NCBI GenBank assembly: GCA_036676235.1 | Contig: JAKFDI010000022.1 | Location: 13,071 to 77,070, forward strand | Length of the DNA stretch: 64,000 nt | Origin: JAKFDI01 sp036676235 | GTDB lineage: Bacteria; Pseudomonadota; Gammaproteobacteria; Burkholderiales; Burkholderiaceae_C | Direction of reading: 5' to 3' | Part shown: piece after piece, positions 15,459-24,158 of the stretch | How positions within the stretch are numbered: position 1 is the stretch's first letter | Layout of the letters: every line of letters starts with the position of its first letter | Position numbers and translations under genes: made by a program | The notes under the pieces: generated by a model | What the model saw: the letters and a program-made list of their open reading frames with translations, nothing else | What the model was told of the DNA's origin: nothing | The model's database searches: none

Positions 15459-17075
15459 TCAATGCGCGCCACCGCCGGCGCCCGCCCCACCCGGCCCCGG
15501 CTCAGGCTTCGCCAGCCACACCAGCACGATCAGCACCACGAACAGTCCCGCCGACAGGTAGAACAGGTCGGTCGCCGCCATCGTGAAGGCCTGCTGGTCG
15601 ATGAGCCGGTTGACGATCGCCAGCGCCTGCTCGCGCGTGTTGCCCGCGGCCTGCAGTTGCGCGAGCGTCTGCATCGCCGTCTCGTTGCCGCGGTTGATGG
15701 CCTCGGCCAGGTGCGCGTGGTGCATGGCTGCGCGCCGCTCCCACAAGGTGGTGAACAGCGAAGTGCCCACTGCACCCGCCGTGATGCGCACGAAGTTCGA
15801 CAGCCCCGCCGCCGCCGGCATGCGCTCGGGCGTGAGTCCGGAGAACACGATGGCCTGCAGCGGAATGAAGAAGAACGCCATCGCCGCACCCTGCAGGAGC
15901 GTGGGGATCAGCACCGTCTCGAAATCGGTGTCGGTGTTGAAGCGCGAGCGCATCCACAGCACCAGCGCGAAGCCGAGAAACGCCACGGTGGCGAGCCGAC
16001 GCGGGTCGACGTGCGCCACCTTCTTGCCGACCCAGGGCGAGAGCACGATGGCCAGCAGCCCCACCGGCGCGAGCGCCATGCCGGCGAGGCTGGCCGTGTA
16101 GCCCATGTACTGCTGCAACCACAGCGGCAGCAGCACCACGTTGCCGAAGAACACGCCGTAGGCGATGGACAGCGCGAAGGTGGCCGTGGTGAAGTTGCGC
16201 TGGCCGAACAGCCGCAGGTCGATGATGGGATGCGCGTCGGTCAGCTCCCAGATCAGGAAGAACACGAAGGCCACAACCGCGACGACGGCCAGCGTCACGA
16301 TCTGGCTCGAGGCGAACCAGTCGTGCTCCTTGCCGAGGTCGATCATGATCTGCAGCGAGCCGACCCACAGCACCAGCAGCGCCAGGCCCACGCCGTCGAG
16401 CCGCACGCGGCGCGGGCCGGGGTCGCGCGTGCGGTAGATCGACCAGGTGATGGCGGCTGCAACCAGGCCCACGGGGATGTTGATGTAGAAGATCCACGGC
16501 CACGACACGTTGTCGGTGATCCAGCCGCCGAGCAGCGGCCCGGCCACTGGCGCAACCAGCACCGTCATCGCCCACATCGCCATCGCCACGCCGGCCTTGG
16601 CGGGCGGGTAGCTGGCGAGCAGCAGCGTCTGCGACAGCGGGATCGTCGGCCCCGACACCAGCCCCTGCAGCACGCGAAAGAAGATCAGCGATTCGATGTT
16701 CGGCGCCATGCCGCACAACCACGACGCCAGCACGAACAGCAGGATGGAAGCGGTGAAGAGCCGCACCTGCCCGAAGCGCTGCGTCAGCCAGCCGGTGAGC
16801 GGCACCGAGATCGCGTTGGCGACGGCAAACGAGGTGATGACCCAGGTGCCCTGCGCCGGGCTCACGCCCATGTCGCCGGCAATCGCCGGGATCGACACGT
16901 TCGCGATCGACGTGTCGAGCACGTTCATGAAGGTCGCGAGCGACAGCGCGAGCGTGCCCAGCACCAGCTTGCCGCCGGTGAGGGGCGCAAAGGCCTGCTG
17001 TGCCGTCGGATGCCGCGGCGGCGCGGCGGGCGGGGATGCGCCGTCGGGCACCGCGGGGTTGGCGGCGTTCGTCAC
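15459..17075 (-). CDS. emrB: EmrB/QacA family drug:H+ antiporter (DHA2, 14 TMS)
   Basis: 538 residues from the GTG at 17075, which lies 10 bp after the emrA stop; a longer in-frame ATG start would overlap emrA and was rejected. Typical DHA2 motifs are LDTSIANVSIPAIAGDMG in the first helix, WVITSFAVANAISVPLTGWL, and VAPVAGPLLGGWITD (antiporter motif C). The protein ends with a Gly/Ala-rich tail. It would sit in the inner membrane and, with the EmrA adaptor and the outer-membrane channel encoded in the same operon, expel hydrophobic compounds across both membranes. The MarR gene at the head of the operon is the probable repressor. Confidence 0.93.
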   Translation of the reverse strand: MTNAANPAVPDGASPPAAPPRHPTAQQAFAPLTGGKLVLGTLALSLATFMNVLDTSIANVSIPAIAGDMGVSPAQGTWVITSFAVANAISVPLTGWLTQRFGQVRLFTASILLFVLASWLCGMAPNIESLIFFRVLQGLVSGPTIPLSQTLLLASYPPAKAGVAMAMWAMTVLVAPVAGPLLGGWITDNVSWPWIFYINIPVGLVAAAITWSIYRTRDPGPRRVRLDGVGLALLVLWVGSLQIMIDLGKEHDWFASSQIVTLAVVAVVAFVFFLIWELTDAHPIIDLRLFGQRNFTTATFALSIAYGVFFGNVVLLPLWLQQYMGYTASLAGMALAPVGLLAIVLSPWVGKKVAHVDPRRLATVAFLGFALVLWMRSRFNTDTDFETVLIPTLLQGAAMAFFFIPLQAIVFSGLTPERMPAAAGLSNFVRITAGAVGTSLFTTLWERRAAMHHAHLAEAINRGNETAMQTLAQLQAAGNTREQALAIVNRLIDQQAFTMAATDLFYLSAGLFVVLIVLVWLAKPEPGPGGAGAGGGAH

Positions 17076-17085
17076 GTCCGCACGC

Positions 17086-18420
17086 TCAGGGCTGCTGCGC
17101 CGGCTTCGCGGCCGATGCAGCGACCACCCGTGCGTCGGCGGGCTGCGCTCTACCCACCGCCGGCTTCGGCGCCGCGGCACGCGCGGTCGTGGCGCGGGTC
17201 GTCACCGCCCGCCCGAGATTGGCCGCGATGATGTCGGCCACGATGCGGTCGGCGCTCTCGCGCTGCGGCTCGAACACCTGCGTGCGCGCGCTGCGCGACG
17301 AGGCGGCGGCAGCCAGCGGCTCGCCGCCCTGCGCGGCGATGTCCACCGTGGCGAGCATCGACAGCCCGACGCGCAGCGGATGGGCAGCCAGTTGCTCTGC
17401 ATCGAGTTCGATGCGCACCGGCACGCGCTGCACCACCTTGATCCAGTTGCCGGTCGCGTTCTGCGCCGGCAGCAGCGCGAAGGCCGCGCCTGTGCCGGCA
17501 CCGAGCCCGGCCACGCGGCCGTGGTACTCGATCGTGTCGCCGTAGAGGTCGGCACTCAGCGTCACCGGCTGGCCGATGCGCATGCGGCGCAGCTGTGCTT
17601 CCTTGAAGTTCGCCTCCACCCACACCTGATCAAGCGGAATGATGGACATCAAGGGCGCTCCGGCGGCGATGCGCTGGCCCACCTCCACGCTGCGTCGGGC
17701 CACCTGGCCGGCGAGCGGCGCGACCACCTCGGTGCGCGCCAGTGCCAGCCACGCCTCGCGCACCGCGCCGGCGGCGCGCTGGACGTTCGGATGCTGGTCG
17801 ACGTTCGTGCCGTCAGTGAGCGCACGGTTGCTCGCCGCCTGTTCGCGCGCCGCCGCCCAGGCGGCCTGCGCCCCGGCGAGTGCGCTCTTCGCCGCCGTGA
17901 GCGTGTCTTCGGCGTGCTTCATCTCCTCGCCGCCGACGGCGCCGGTGGCCAGCAGCGGCCGCCGCCGCTCGACATCGGCGGCGGCGCGCGCGAGGTTGGC
18001 CCGGGCGCGCGCCACCTCGGCCTCGTGCAGGCTGCTGGTGGCCGCAAGCGCCGCGTTGTTGGCGTAGAGCGTGCGCACCTCGCGCACCGTCTGCGCAAGC
18101 TGCGCCTCGGCGCGTTCGAGCGCGAGTTGTGCATCACGCCGGTCGAGCTTCACGAGGGGCTGGCCGGCATTCACCGTGTCGGTGTCGTCGGCAAGCACTG
18201 CGACCACCGTGCCCGCGATCTGCGGCGTGAGCTGCACCACCGGCGCCTGCACGTAGGCGTTGTCGGTGGACTCGAAATGGCGCGAATGCAGCCACCAGTA
18301 GCCGCCGTAGGCCATGCCGGCCAGCAGCACGGCGGCGGTGGCGATCAGCATCGCCGGGCGGCGCTTGGGCGAAGTGGCGGGCGCGGCGGGCGCGGCTGCG
18401 TCGTGAGTGTCCTGACTCAT
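17086..18420 (-). CDS. emrA: EmrA-type membrane fusion (periplasmic adaptor) protein
   Basis: 444 residues. One N-terminal membrane anchor (PAMLIATAAVLLAGMAYGGY) is followed by the adaptor signature STDNAYVQAPVVQLTPQIAG. A lipoyl/biotinyl-like domain with VKLDRRDAQLALE, a long helical hairpin (about 100-220) and a beta-barrel (VGQRIAAGAPLMSIIPLDQ; VWVEANFKEAQLRRMRIGQ) come next. The C-terminal 80 residues form an unusual Ala/Thr/Arg-rich extension beyond the normal EmrA end. It links the EmrB antiporter to the OprM-type channel. The gene starts 26 bp after the end of the channel gene. Confidence 0.93.
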   Translation of the reverse strand: MSQDTHDAAAPAAPATSPKRRPAMLIATAAVLLAGMAYGGYWWLHSRHFESTDNAYVQAPVVQLTPQIAGTVVAVLADDTDTVNAGQPLVKLDRRDAQLALERAEAQLAQTVREVRTLYANNAALAATSSLHEAEVARARANLARAAADVERRRPLLATGAVGGEEMKHAEDTLTAAKSALAGAQAAWAAAREQAASNRALTDGTNVDQHPNVQRAAGAVREAWLALARTEVVAPLAGQVARRSVEVGQRIAAGAPLMSIIPLDQVWVEANFKEAQLRRMRIGQPVTLSADLYGDTIEYHGRVAGLGAGTGAAFALLPAQNATGNWIKVVQRVPVRIELDAEQLAAHPLRVGLSMLATVDIAAQGGEPLAAAASSRSARTQVFEPQRESADRIVADIIAANLGRAVTTRATTARAAAPKPAVGRAQPADARVVAASAAKPAQQP

Positions 18421-18446
18421 CGGTGATCTTTCGGTTCGTGTTCGGT

Positions 18447-19889
18447 TCAGCGCAGTGTGGAGGCCGGCACGGCCGCAACAGCCGGCAGCGCGGCATCGGC
18501 GCCCGGCCGGTAGCCGCCGCCGAGCGCGCGGGTCAGCGCCACTTCGGCGGCCAGGTGCCGCGCCTTCAGCTCCACGCTCGCGCGCCGCTGCGCGATCACG
18601 TTGCCTTCGGCGGTCAGCACAACGAGGAAGTTGCCGAGCCCGGCGCGGTAGCGCTGCAGCGCGAGATCGAAGGCCGATTCGGCGGCGGCCAGTGCCTTGA
18701 CCTGCTCGGCCTCTTGGCGCTCGAGCGACTGCAGCGACGACACCTCGTCGGCCACCTCGCGCAGCGCCTGCAGGAGCGCATCGTTGTAGCCGTCCACCGC
18801 GGCATCCACCTCGGCGCTGCGCGCTTGCAGGTTCGCCCGCAGCCGCCCGCCGTCGAAGATCGGCAGGCGCAGCGCCGGGCCGGCGCCGTAAACCTGGCTG
18901 CCGCTTTCCACGAGGCGGTCGAGGCCGAGGCTGGACAGCCCCGCGAAGGCGACGAGGTTGATGTTGGGATAGAACTGCGTGCGCGCCAGATCCACGTCCT
19001 TCAGCGCCGCCTCGACCCGCCAGCGCTGCGCGACCAGATCGGCGCGTCGCCCGATCAGATCGGCCGGCAGCCCCTGCGGCAAAGGATGGGGCGTGACGGC
19101 CGCGAGCGGCGGCGCGAATTCCGCGAGCGCATGCGGCCCCTGCCCGCTCAAGGTGGCAAGGGCATGGCGGGTTCTGGCGATCTGCTCGCCGAGGGCTTCG
19201 ATCTGCACCCGCGTCTGCGCGATCACGCCTTCGGCCTGGCGCTGCTCGACAGTGGTGTCCAGCCCCGCGGCTATGCGCTGGCGCACCAGCGACAGCACCT
19301 GTTCGCGCTGGTGCAGGCCGTGCTGCAACAACCGGCGCAATTCGAGCTGGCGACCGAGATTCACGTACGCGGTGGCGATGTTGCCGGCCAGCAGCAGCTC
19401 GGCCGCATGGCGCTCGGCCTGCGCGGCGCGCAGGCGGCCGATGGCCGCATCGAGCGCGGCGCGCTGGCGGCCGAAGAGATCGATCTCCCAGCTCGCCGAG
19501 AACTGCGCACTGTTGTTCCACTCGATCGATCCGGCCAGCGGCGCGGGCACCATGCCGTTCTTCGTGAAGCGCTGGTTCGTCAGGTCCACGGCCGCGTTCA
19601 CCTGCGGGCGGCGCGCGGCACCGGCGGCATCCACCGCCGCTTCGGCCTGGACGATGCGCGCCTGCACCGCCGCCAAGCCCGGCTGCTCGGCGAGCGCGTG
19701 TGCGATCAGTGCGTCGAGTTGGGCATCGCCCCAGGCCGTCCACCAGCGCGCCTCGGGCCAGGTCGTGTCAATGGCGGCCACGGCGCCGGCCTGCGCCGGC
19801 GTGTGCATCGCCTGCGTGGGCGCGATGCCGCTGGTACTGGCGCAGCCGGCCAGCACCAGCGCCAGCGGCAAGAGCGCGGCCGCCCTCAT
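18447..19889 (-). CDS. NodT/OprM-type outer membrane efflux lipoprotein
   Basis: 480 residues with a lipoprotein signal (MRAAALLPLALVLAGCAST, lipobox LAGC). Two OEP repeats with long helices and beta segments follow, including WWTAWGDAQLDALIAHAL at the start of repeat 1. The channel forms a trimer that connects to EmrA. Its ATG overlaps the stop codon of the upstream marR gene (ATGA), so expression is translationally coupled to the repressor. Final residues are Ala/Pro-rich. Confidence 0.93.
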   Translation of the reverse strand: MRAAALLPLALVLAGCASTSGIAPTQAMHTPAQAGAVAAIDTTWPEARWWTAWGDAQLDALIAHALAEQPGLAAVQARIVQAEAAVDAAGAARRPQVNAAVDLTNQRFTKNGMVPAPLAGSIEWNNSAQFSASWEIDLFGRQRAALDAAIGRLRAAQAERHAAELLLAGNIATAYVNLGRQLELRRLLQHGLHQREQVLSLVRQRIAAGLDTTVEQRQAEGVIAQTRVQIEALGEQIARTRHALATLSGQGPHALAEFAPPLAAVTPHPLPQGLPADLIGRRADLVAQRWRVEAALKDVDLARTQFYPNINLVAFAGLSSLGLDRLVESGSQVYGAGPALRLPIFDGGRLRANLQARSAEVDAAVDGYNDALLQALREVADEVSSLQSLERQEAEQVKALAAAESAFDLALQRYRAGLGNFLVVLTAEGNVIAQRRASVELKARHLAAEVALTRALGGGYRPGADAALPAVAAVPASTLR

Positions 19890-20431
19890 TCGCCCTCCCG
19901 CGCGTCGTGCAGCACGCGGCAGTTCGCCAGCGCGCGATCGAGGAAGTCGCGGAACTGGGTGCGCTCCGCCTTCGTGAAGCCGTGCAGGAAATCGTCGTTG
20001 ACCGAGGCCACCACCTCCGGAATCTGCGCCGCCGCACGTTCACCGATGGGCGTGAGGTGCAGGTTGACCACGCGGCGATCGGTCTCGGAGCGCATGCGCG
20101 CTATCAGCCCCTTGGCTTCGAGCCGATCGAGCAGGCGCGTCACGGCGCCGGCATCGATGCAGGCTTCGCGCGCGAGTTCGAGCGCCGTGCCGGCGCGCCC
20201 CTGCCGCAACAGCAGCAGCGGCTTCCATTGCGCGCCCGTCAGGTCGTAGGGCGCCATGCGGTGCTCCACCTCGCGGCGGATGGCGGCCACCAGCAGCGCC
20301 GCGGCATGGCCGAGGCTTTGCGTCATGTCGTACGGCTGGCCGCCGGATCGGCGGGTTCGTTCGGAGGGTCTGGCCGGCTGGGTCAACGTTGCCCCCATCA
20401 ATATTTGATTGGGCAAAGTTTGCCGTCGCAT
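19886..20431 (-). CDS. MarR-family transcriptional regulator of the efflux operon
   Basis: 181 residues from the ATG at 20431, which has the best ribosome binding site (AGGG, 6 bases upstream). ATGs at 20398 and 20326 are alternatives; the conserved part starts near MTQSLGHAAALLVAAIRREV, so the N-terminal 35 residues may not be translated. The winged-helix domain includes LTGAQWKPLLLLRQG, ELAREACIDAGAVTRLLDRL and EAKGLIARMRSETDRRVV, the MarR wing. It is the first gene of marR-oprM-emrA-emrB. MarR proteins usually repress such operons and are released by phenolic or other drug-like ligands. Two short palindromes at 20397-20424 are candidate operators. Confidence 0.9.
   Translation of the reverse strand: MRRQTLPNQILMGATLTQPARPSERTRRSGGQPYDMTQSLGHAAALLVAAIRREVEHRMAPYDLTGAQWKPLLLLRQGRAGTALELAREACIDAGAVTRLLDRLEAKGLIARMRSETDRRVVNLHLTPIGERAAAQIPEVVASVNDDFLHGFTKAERTQFRDFLDRALANCRVLHDAREGE
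20397..20424. promoter_or_regulatory. Candidate MarR operator: two adjacent palindromes
   Basis: ATCAA-TAT-TTGAT at 20397-20409 is followed two bases later by GGCAAA-G-TTTGCC at 20412-20424. Both are perfect dyads in an AT-richer island in the marR/ABC exporter divergent region. They would lie just inside the longest marR reading frame, or upstream of the gene if a downstream start is used. They are the only strong dyads noticed here. Binding is inferred. Confidence 0.5.
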
Positions 20432-20521
20432 TCAATTCCCTACGATTTGCAGGGTCGGCGGACGCACATCCGCCTCCCGCATCCGCCTGCACCTTCAAAC
20501 CCGCCCACTAGACTTCCGCCC

Positions 20522-22354
20522 ATGCCGACACCGAGTTCCCCATTGCCTGCCGCCGCACCGACGGCCCGCGCCGGCACACCGCCGGCCGCCAAGAGCGTGG
20601 CCGGGCTGAGCGGGCTGCGGCCCTTCATCGCCCCCTATCGCGGCCGCATCGCCCTGGCGCTCGTGTTCCTCACGATGGCGGCGCTCAGCACGCTCGTCTT
20701 TCCGCTCGCGCTCAAGTCGCTCATCGACCAGGGCCTCGTCGCCGCCGATCCAGGCGAGCGCATGCTGGCGCTGCGCGAGCACTTCTTTGCCCTCTTTGCC
20801 GTCGGCGCGGCGCTGGGCCTGTTCTCGGCGCTGCGCTTCTACATGGTGAGCTGGCTGGGCGAGCGCATCACGGCCGATCTTCGCAACGCCGTCTATGCGC
20901 ACGTGGTGAAGCAGAGCCCCGAGTTCTTCGAGAGCACGCAGACGGGCGAGGTGCTGTCGCGCCTGACCACCGACACCACGCTGGTGCAGACGGTCGTCGG
21001 CTCCAGCCTCAGCATGGGCCTGCGCAATACGGTGATGGGCGTGGGCGCGATGGTCATGCTCATCGTCACCAATCCGTATGTGATGACGCAGGTGCTGGGC
21101 ATCCTGGTGCTGGTGGTGCTGCCCTCGCTCTACTTCGGCCGGCGCGTGCGCAAGCTCAGCCGGGCGAGCCAGGACCGCGTGGCCGATTCCAGCGCCATCG
21201 CCGCCGAGGTGCTCAACGCGATTCCGGTGGTGCAGAGCTACACCCAGGAATCGCGCGAGGCGGCGCGTTTCGACCGCTCGACCGAGAACGCCTTCGGCAC
21301 CGCCGTGAAGCGCACCCGCATGCGCTCGTACCTCGTCGCCTTCATCATCACCGCCACCTTCGGCGCGCTGCTGTGGGGGCTGTTCCAGGGCACGCAGGCG
21401 GTGCTGCAGGGGCAGATCAGCCCGGGACACCTCGGCCAGACGGTGGTGCTGGTCATCATTCTTGTGAGCAGCGTGGCAGTGCTGGCCGAGGTGTACGGCG
21501 ACCTCTTGCGCGCCGCGGGCGCGACCGAGCGGCTGATGGAGTTGCTGGCGGCGCGCTCGCCCATCGCCTCGCCCGCGCACGCCATCGCATTGCCCGCTAC
21601 GCGCGGCGGCTCATCGGTGGTGCTCGCGGACGTGAGCTTTCGCTACCCGTCGCGTCCGCAGGTGCCGGCGCTGTCGCACGTCAACCTGCAAGTGGCGCCG
21701 GGCGAGACGGTGGCGCTGGTCGGCCCGAGCGGCGCGGGCAAGAGCACGGTGTTCCAGTTGCTGCTGCGCTTCTACGACGTGGGCGACGGCCGGGTCGAGG
21801 TCGACGGCGTTGCGGTGCGCGACATCGCGCTCGATGCGCTGCGCGCACGCATCGGCATCGTGCCGCAGGACAGCGTGATCTTCTCGGCCGATGCGATGGA
21901 GAACATCCGCTACGGCCGCCCGCAGGCGAGCGACGAAGAGGTGATCGCCGCGGCGCGCGCCGCCTTCGCGCACGAGTTCATCACCGCGCTGCCCGAGGGC
22001 TACCAGACCTTTCTCGGCGAACGCGGCGTGCGCCTGTCGGGCGGGCAGCGCCAGCGCATCTCGATCGCGCGCGCGATGCTGAAGAACCCGCCGCTGCTGC
22101 TGCTGGACGAAGCCACCAGCGCGCTCGACACCGAGAGCGAACGCATGGTGCAGGCGGCGCTGGAATCGGCGATGAAGGACCGCACCACGCTCGTCATCGC
22201 GCATCGGCTGTCCACTGTGCAGCGTGCCGACCGCATCGTGGTGCTGGAGGCTGGCGAGATCGTCGAAGTCGGCACCCATGCGCAACTGCTTGCCAAGGGC
22301 GGGCTCTATGCGCGCCTCGCGGCGATGCAATTCGACGCCGAGCCGACGGCGTAG
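20522..22354 (+). CDS. ABC exporter, fused permease-ATPase (MsbA/LmrA type)
   Basis: 610 residues. A six-helix permease spans about 30-340 (IALALVFLTMAALSTLVFPL; RFYMVSWLGERITADLRNAV). The ATPase domain follows: Walker A GPSGAGKST, Q-loop IGIVPQDSVIFSA, signature LSGGQRQRISIARAML, Walker B LLLLDEATSALD and H-loop VIAHRLSTV. It works as a homodimer exporting lipid or drug substrates from the inner membrane. The gene is divergent from the marR efflux operon, with about 90 bp between starts. Substrate unknown; a drug or lipid exporter is equally possible. Start chosen at the ATG of MPTPSSPLPAAAP, upstream of the membrane domain. Confidence 0.92.
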   Translation: MPTPSSPLPAAAPTARAGTPPAAKSVAGLSGLRPFIAPYRGRIALALVFLTMAALSTLVFPLALKSLIDQGLVAADPGERMLALREHFFALFAVGAALGLFSALRFYMVSWLGERITADLRNAVYAHVVKQSPEFFESTQTGEVLSRLTTDTTLVQTVVGSSLSMGLRNTVMGVGAMVMLIVTNPYVMTQVLGILVLVVLPSLYFGRRVRKLSRASQDRVADSSAIAAEVLNAIPVVQSYTQESREAARFDRSTENAFGTAVKRTRMRSYLVAFIITATFGALLWGLFQGTQAVLQGQISPGHLGQTVVLVIILVSSVAVLAEVYGDLLRAAGATERLMELLAARSPIASPAHAIALPATRGGSSVVLADVSFRYPSRPQVPALSHVNLQVAPGETVALVGPSGAGKSTVFQLLLRFYDVGDGRVEVDGVAVRDIALDALRARIGIVPQDSVIFSADAMENIRYGRPQASDEEVIAAARAAFAHEFITALPEGYQTFLGERGVRLSGGQRQRISIARAMLKNPPLLLLDEATSALDTESERMVQAALESAMKDRTTLVIAHRLSTVQRADRIVVLEAGEIVEVGTHAQLLAKGGLYARLAAMQFDAEPTA

Positions 22355-22476
22355 GACTTGCCCGACACGGCAAGCAGTCGGCGTCCGACGAAGCCGCAGT
22401 GCGCCGGCTTCAATACTTCTGCCAGCCCCGAAGCAGTCGGACACAAACGGGCAGACAAACCCTCGAAGGAAAACAC

Positions 22477-23136
22477 ATGAAAGCAGCAACCCTCACCCGC
22501 TCGACGCTTGTCGCCGTGGCCGCATCCGCCCTCTTTCTCACCGGCTGCGAGAACATGAGTGAACGCCAGCGCGGCACCGCCATCGGCGCGGGCGCGGGCG
22601 CAGGCATCGGCGCGGTCCTCAGCGCGGCCACCGGCGGCAAGGCCGGCACCGGCGCCGTGGTCGGCGGCGCGATCGGCGCAGTGGCCGGCAACGTGTGGTC
22701 CAAGCGCCAGGAAGAGCGGCGCCAGCAGATGGAGCAGGCCACGCAGGGCACCGGCGTGGAGGTCAGCCGCACGGCCGACAACCAGTTGAAGCTCAACATC
22801 CCGAGCGACATCTCGTTCGACACCGGCAGCGCGGCGATCAAGCCCAACATGCGCGCGGTGCTGGACCCGTTCGCCACCAGCCTGCAGGGCGACCCGAACG
22901 CGCTGCTGACCATCATCGGCCACACCGACAGCACGGGCAGCGACGCGATCAACAACCCGTTGTCGGTGGAGCGTGCGCAGAGCGTGCGCGACTACCTGGC
23001 GGCGCGTGGTGTGTCGCCGTCGCGCGTGCGCACCGTGGGTCGCGGCTCGCGCGAGCCGGTCGCCGAGAACACATCGAACGCAGGCCGCGCGCAGAACCGG
23101 CGCGTGGAGATCCTGCTGCGAGAACCGCAAGCGTAG
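22477..23136 (+). CDS. OmpA-family lipoprotein with glycine-zipper domain (YiaD-like)
   Basis: 219 residues. The lipoprotein signal ends in LTGC (about residue 24). A Gly-rich zipper segment (GTAIGAGAGAGIGAVLSAAT and GAVVGGAIGAVAGNVW) comes next, then a C-terminal OmpA peptidoglycan-binding domain (about 105-219). That domain has ISFDTGSAAIKP, IIGHTDSTGSDAINNPLS and GRGSREPVAENTSNAGRAQN, including the family's peptidoglycan-contacting Asp and Arg. It should anchor the outer membrane to the cell wall. GAAGGA ribosome binding site 6 bases before the ATG. Monocistronic in appearance. Confidence 0.93.
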   Translation: MKAATLTRSTLVAVAASALFLTGCENMSERQRGTAIGAGAGAGIGAVLSAATGGKAGTGAVVGGAIGAVAGNVWSKRQEERRQQMEQATQGTGVEVSRTADNQLKLNIPSDISFDTGSAAIKPNMRAVLDPFATSLQGDPNALLTIIGHTDSTGSDAINNPLSVERAQSVRDYLAARGVSPSRVRTVGRGSREPVAENTSNAGRAQNRRVEILLREPQA

Positions 23137-23294
23137 ATCGGCCCCCCGTACGCGCTTCGCGCGCCCCCAGGGGCACCGCTGGCGGACCGGCAAGGCCGGA
23201 TCCGCGGCGGTTGCTTGATCGGCACGTTCGGCTGTTGGCGAGTGATCGGCCAGAATGGCCGGTTTCGATGTCCGCCCTCCTGGAAAGCCGCCCC

Positions 23295-24104
23295 GTGAGC
23301 ACCCCGATCCGCAGCCAGTACGAAGACTTCATGCGCCACGTGCACACGCACGGCGTGGCCAAGGCCGACCGCACGGGAACCGGCACGAAGAGCGTGTTCG
23401 GCCACCAGATGCGCTTCGACCTGAACGAGGGCTTTCCGCTGGTGACGACCAAGAAGGTGTTCACCAAGGCGGTGATCCTGGAACTGCTGTGGTTCCTGCG
23501 CGGCGACAGCAACGCGAAGTGGCTGCAGGAACGCGGCGTGACGATCTGGGACGAATGGGCCGCGCCCGACGGCGACCTCGGCCCCGTCTACGGCGTGCAG
23601 TGGCGTTCGTGGCCCACGCCCGGCGGCGGCCACGTCGACCAGATCGCCGAGGTGGTGAAGACACTCAAGACCAACCCCGACTCGCGCCGCATCATCGTGA
23701 GCGCCTGGAACGTGGCCGACCTGCCCAAGATGGCGCTGATGCCCTGCCACGCCTTCTTCCAGTTCTACGTGGCCGAGGACCGGCTCTCCTGCCAGCTCTA
23801 CCAGCGCAGCGCCGACATCTTCCTCGGCGTGCCCTTCAACATCGCGAGCTACGCGCTGCTCACGCACATGCTGGCGCAGCAATGTGACCTGCAGGTGGGC
23901 GAGTTCATCTGGACGGGCGGCGATTGCCACATCTACGACAACCACGTCGAACAGGTCGAGCTGCAGTTGTCGCGCGAGCCGCGGGCGTATCCGACGCTTG
24001 CGATCAAGCGGCGGCCGGATTCGATCTTCGACTACCAGTTGGAAGACTTCGAGATCACGGGCTACGACCCGCATCCGGCGATCAAGGCGCCGGTGGCGGT
24101 TTGA
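23295..24104 (+). CDS. thyA: Thymidylate synthase
   Basis: 269 residues from the GTG at 23295, chosen because GGAAAG lies 7 bases upstream and the protein then begins (V)STPIRSQYEDFMRHV, close to the normal N-terminus; an ATG at 23268 would add nine residues. Motifs include DRTGTGTKSVFGHQMRFDL, the catalytic MPCHAFFQFYV with the nucleophilic Cys, the dUMP-phosphate RSADIFLGVPFNIASYALL, and C-terminal PHPAIKAPVAV. It makes dTMP from dUMP with methylene-tetrahydrofolate. dihydrofolate reductase, often the next gene, is absent here; a convergent TPR gene follows instead. Confidence 0.96.
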   Translation: MSTPIRSQYEDFMRHVHTHGVAKADRTGTGTKSVFGHQMRFDLNEGFPLVTTKKVFTKAVILELLWFLRGDSNAKWLQERGVTIWDEWAAPDGDLGPVYGVQWRSWPTPGGGHVDQIAEVVKTLKTNPDSRRIIVSAWNVADLPKMALMPCHAFFQFYVAEDRLSCQLYQRSADIFLGVPFNIASYALLTHMLAQQCDLQVGEFIWTGGDCHIYDNHVEQVELQLSREPRAYPTLAIKRRPDSIFDYQLEDFEITGYDPHPAIKAPVAV

Positions 24105-24158
24105 CGGGCGCCGGCTCGAATCGTTCGATCAGCGGCTCGCCCGCCTGAACGGCTGCCA

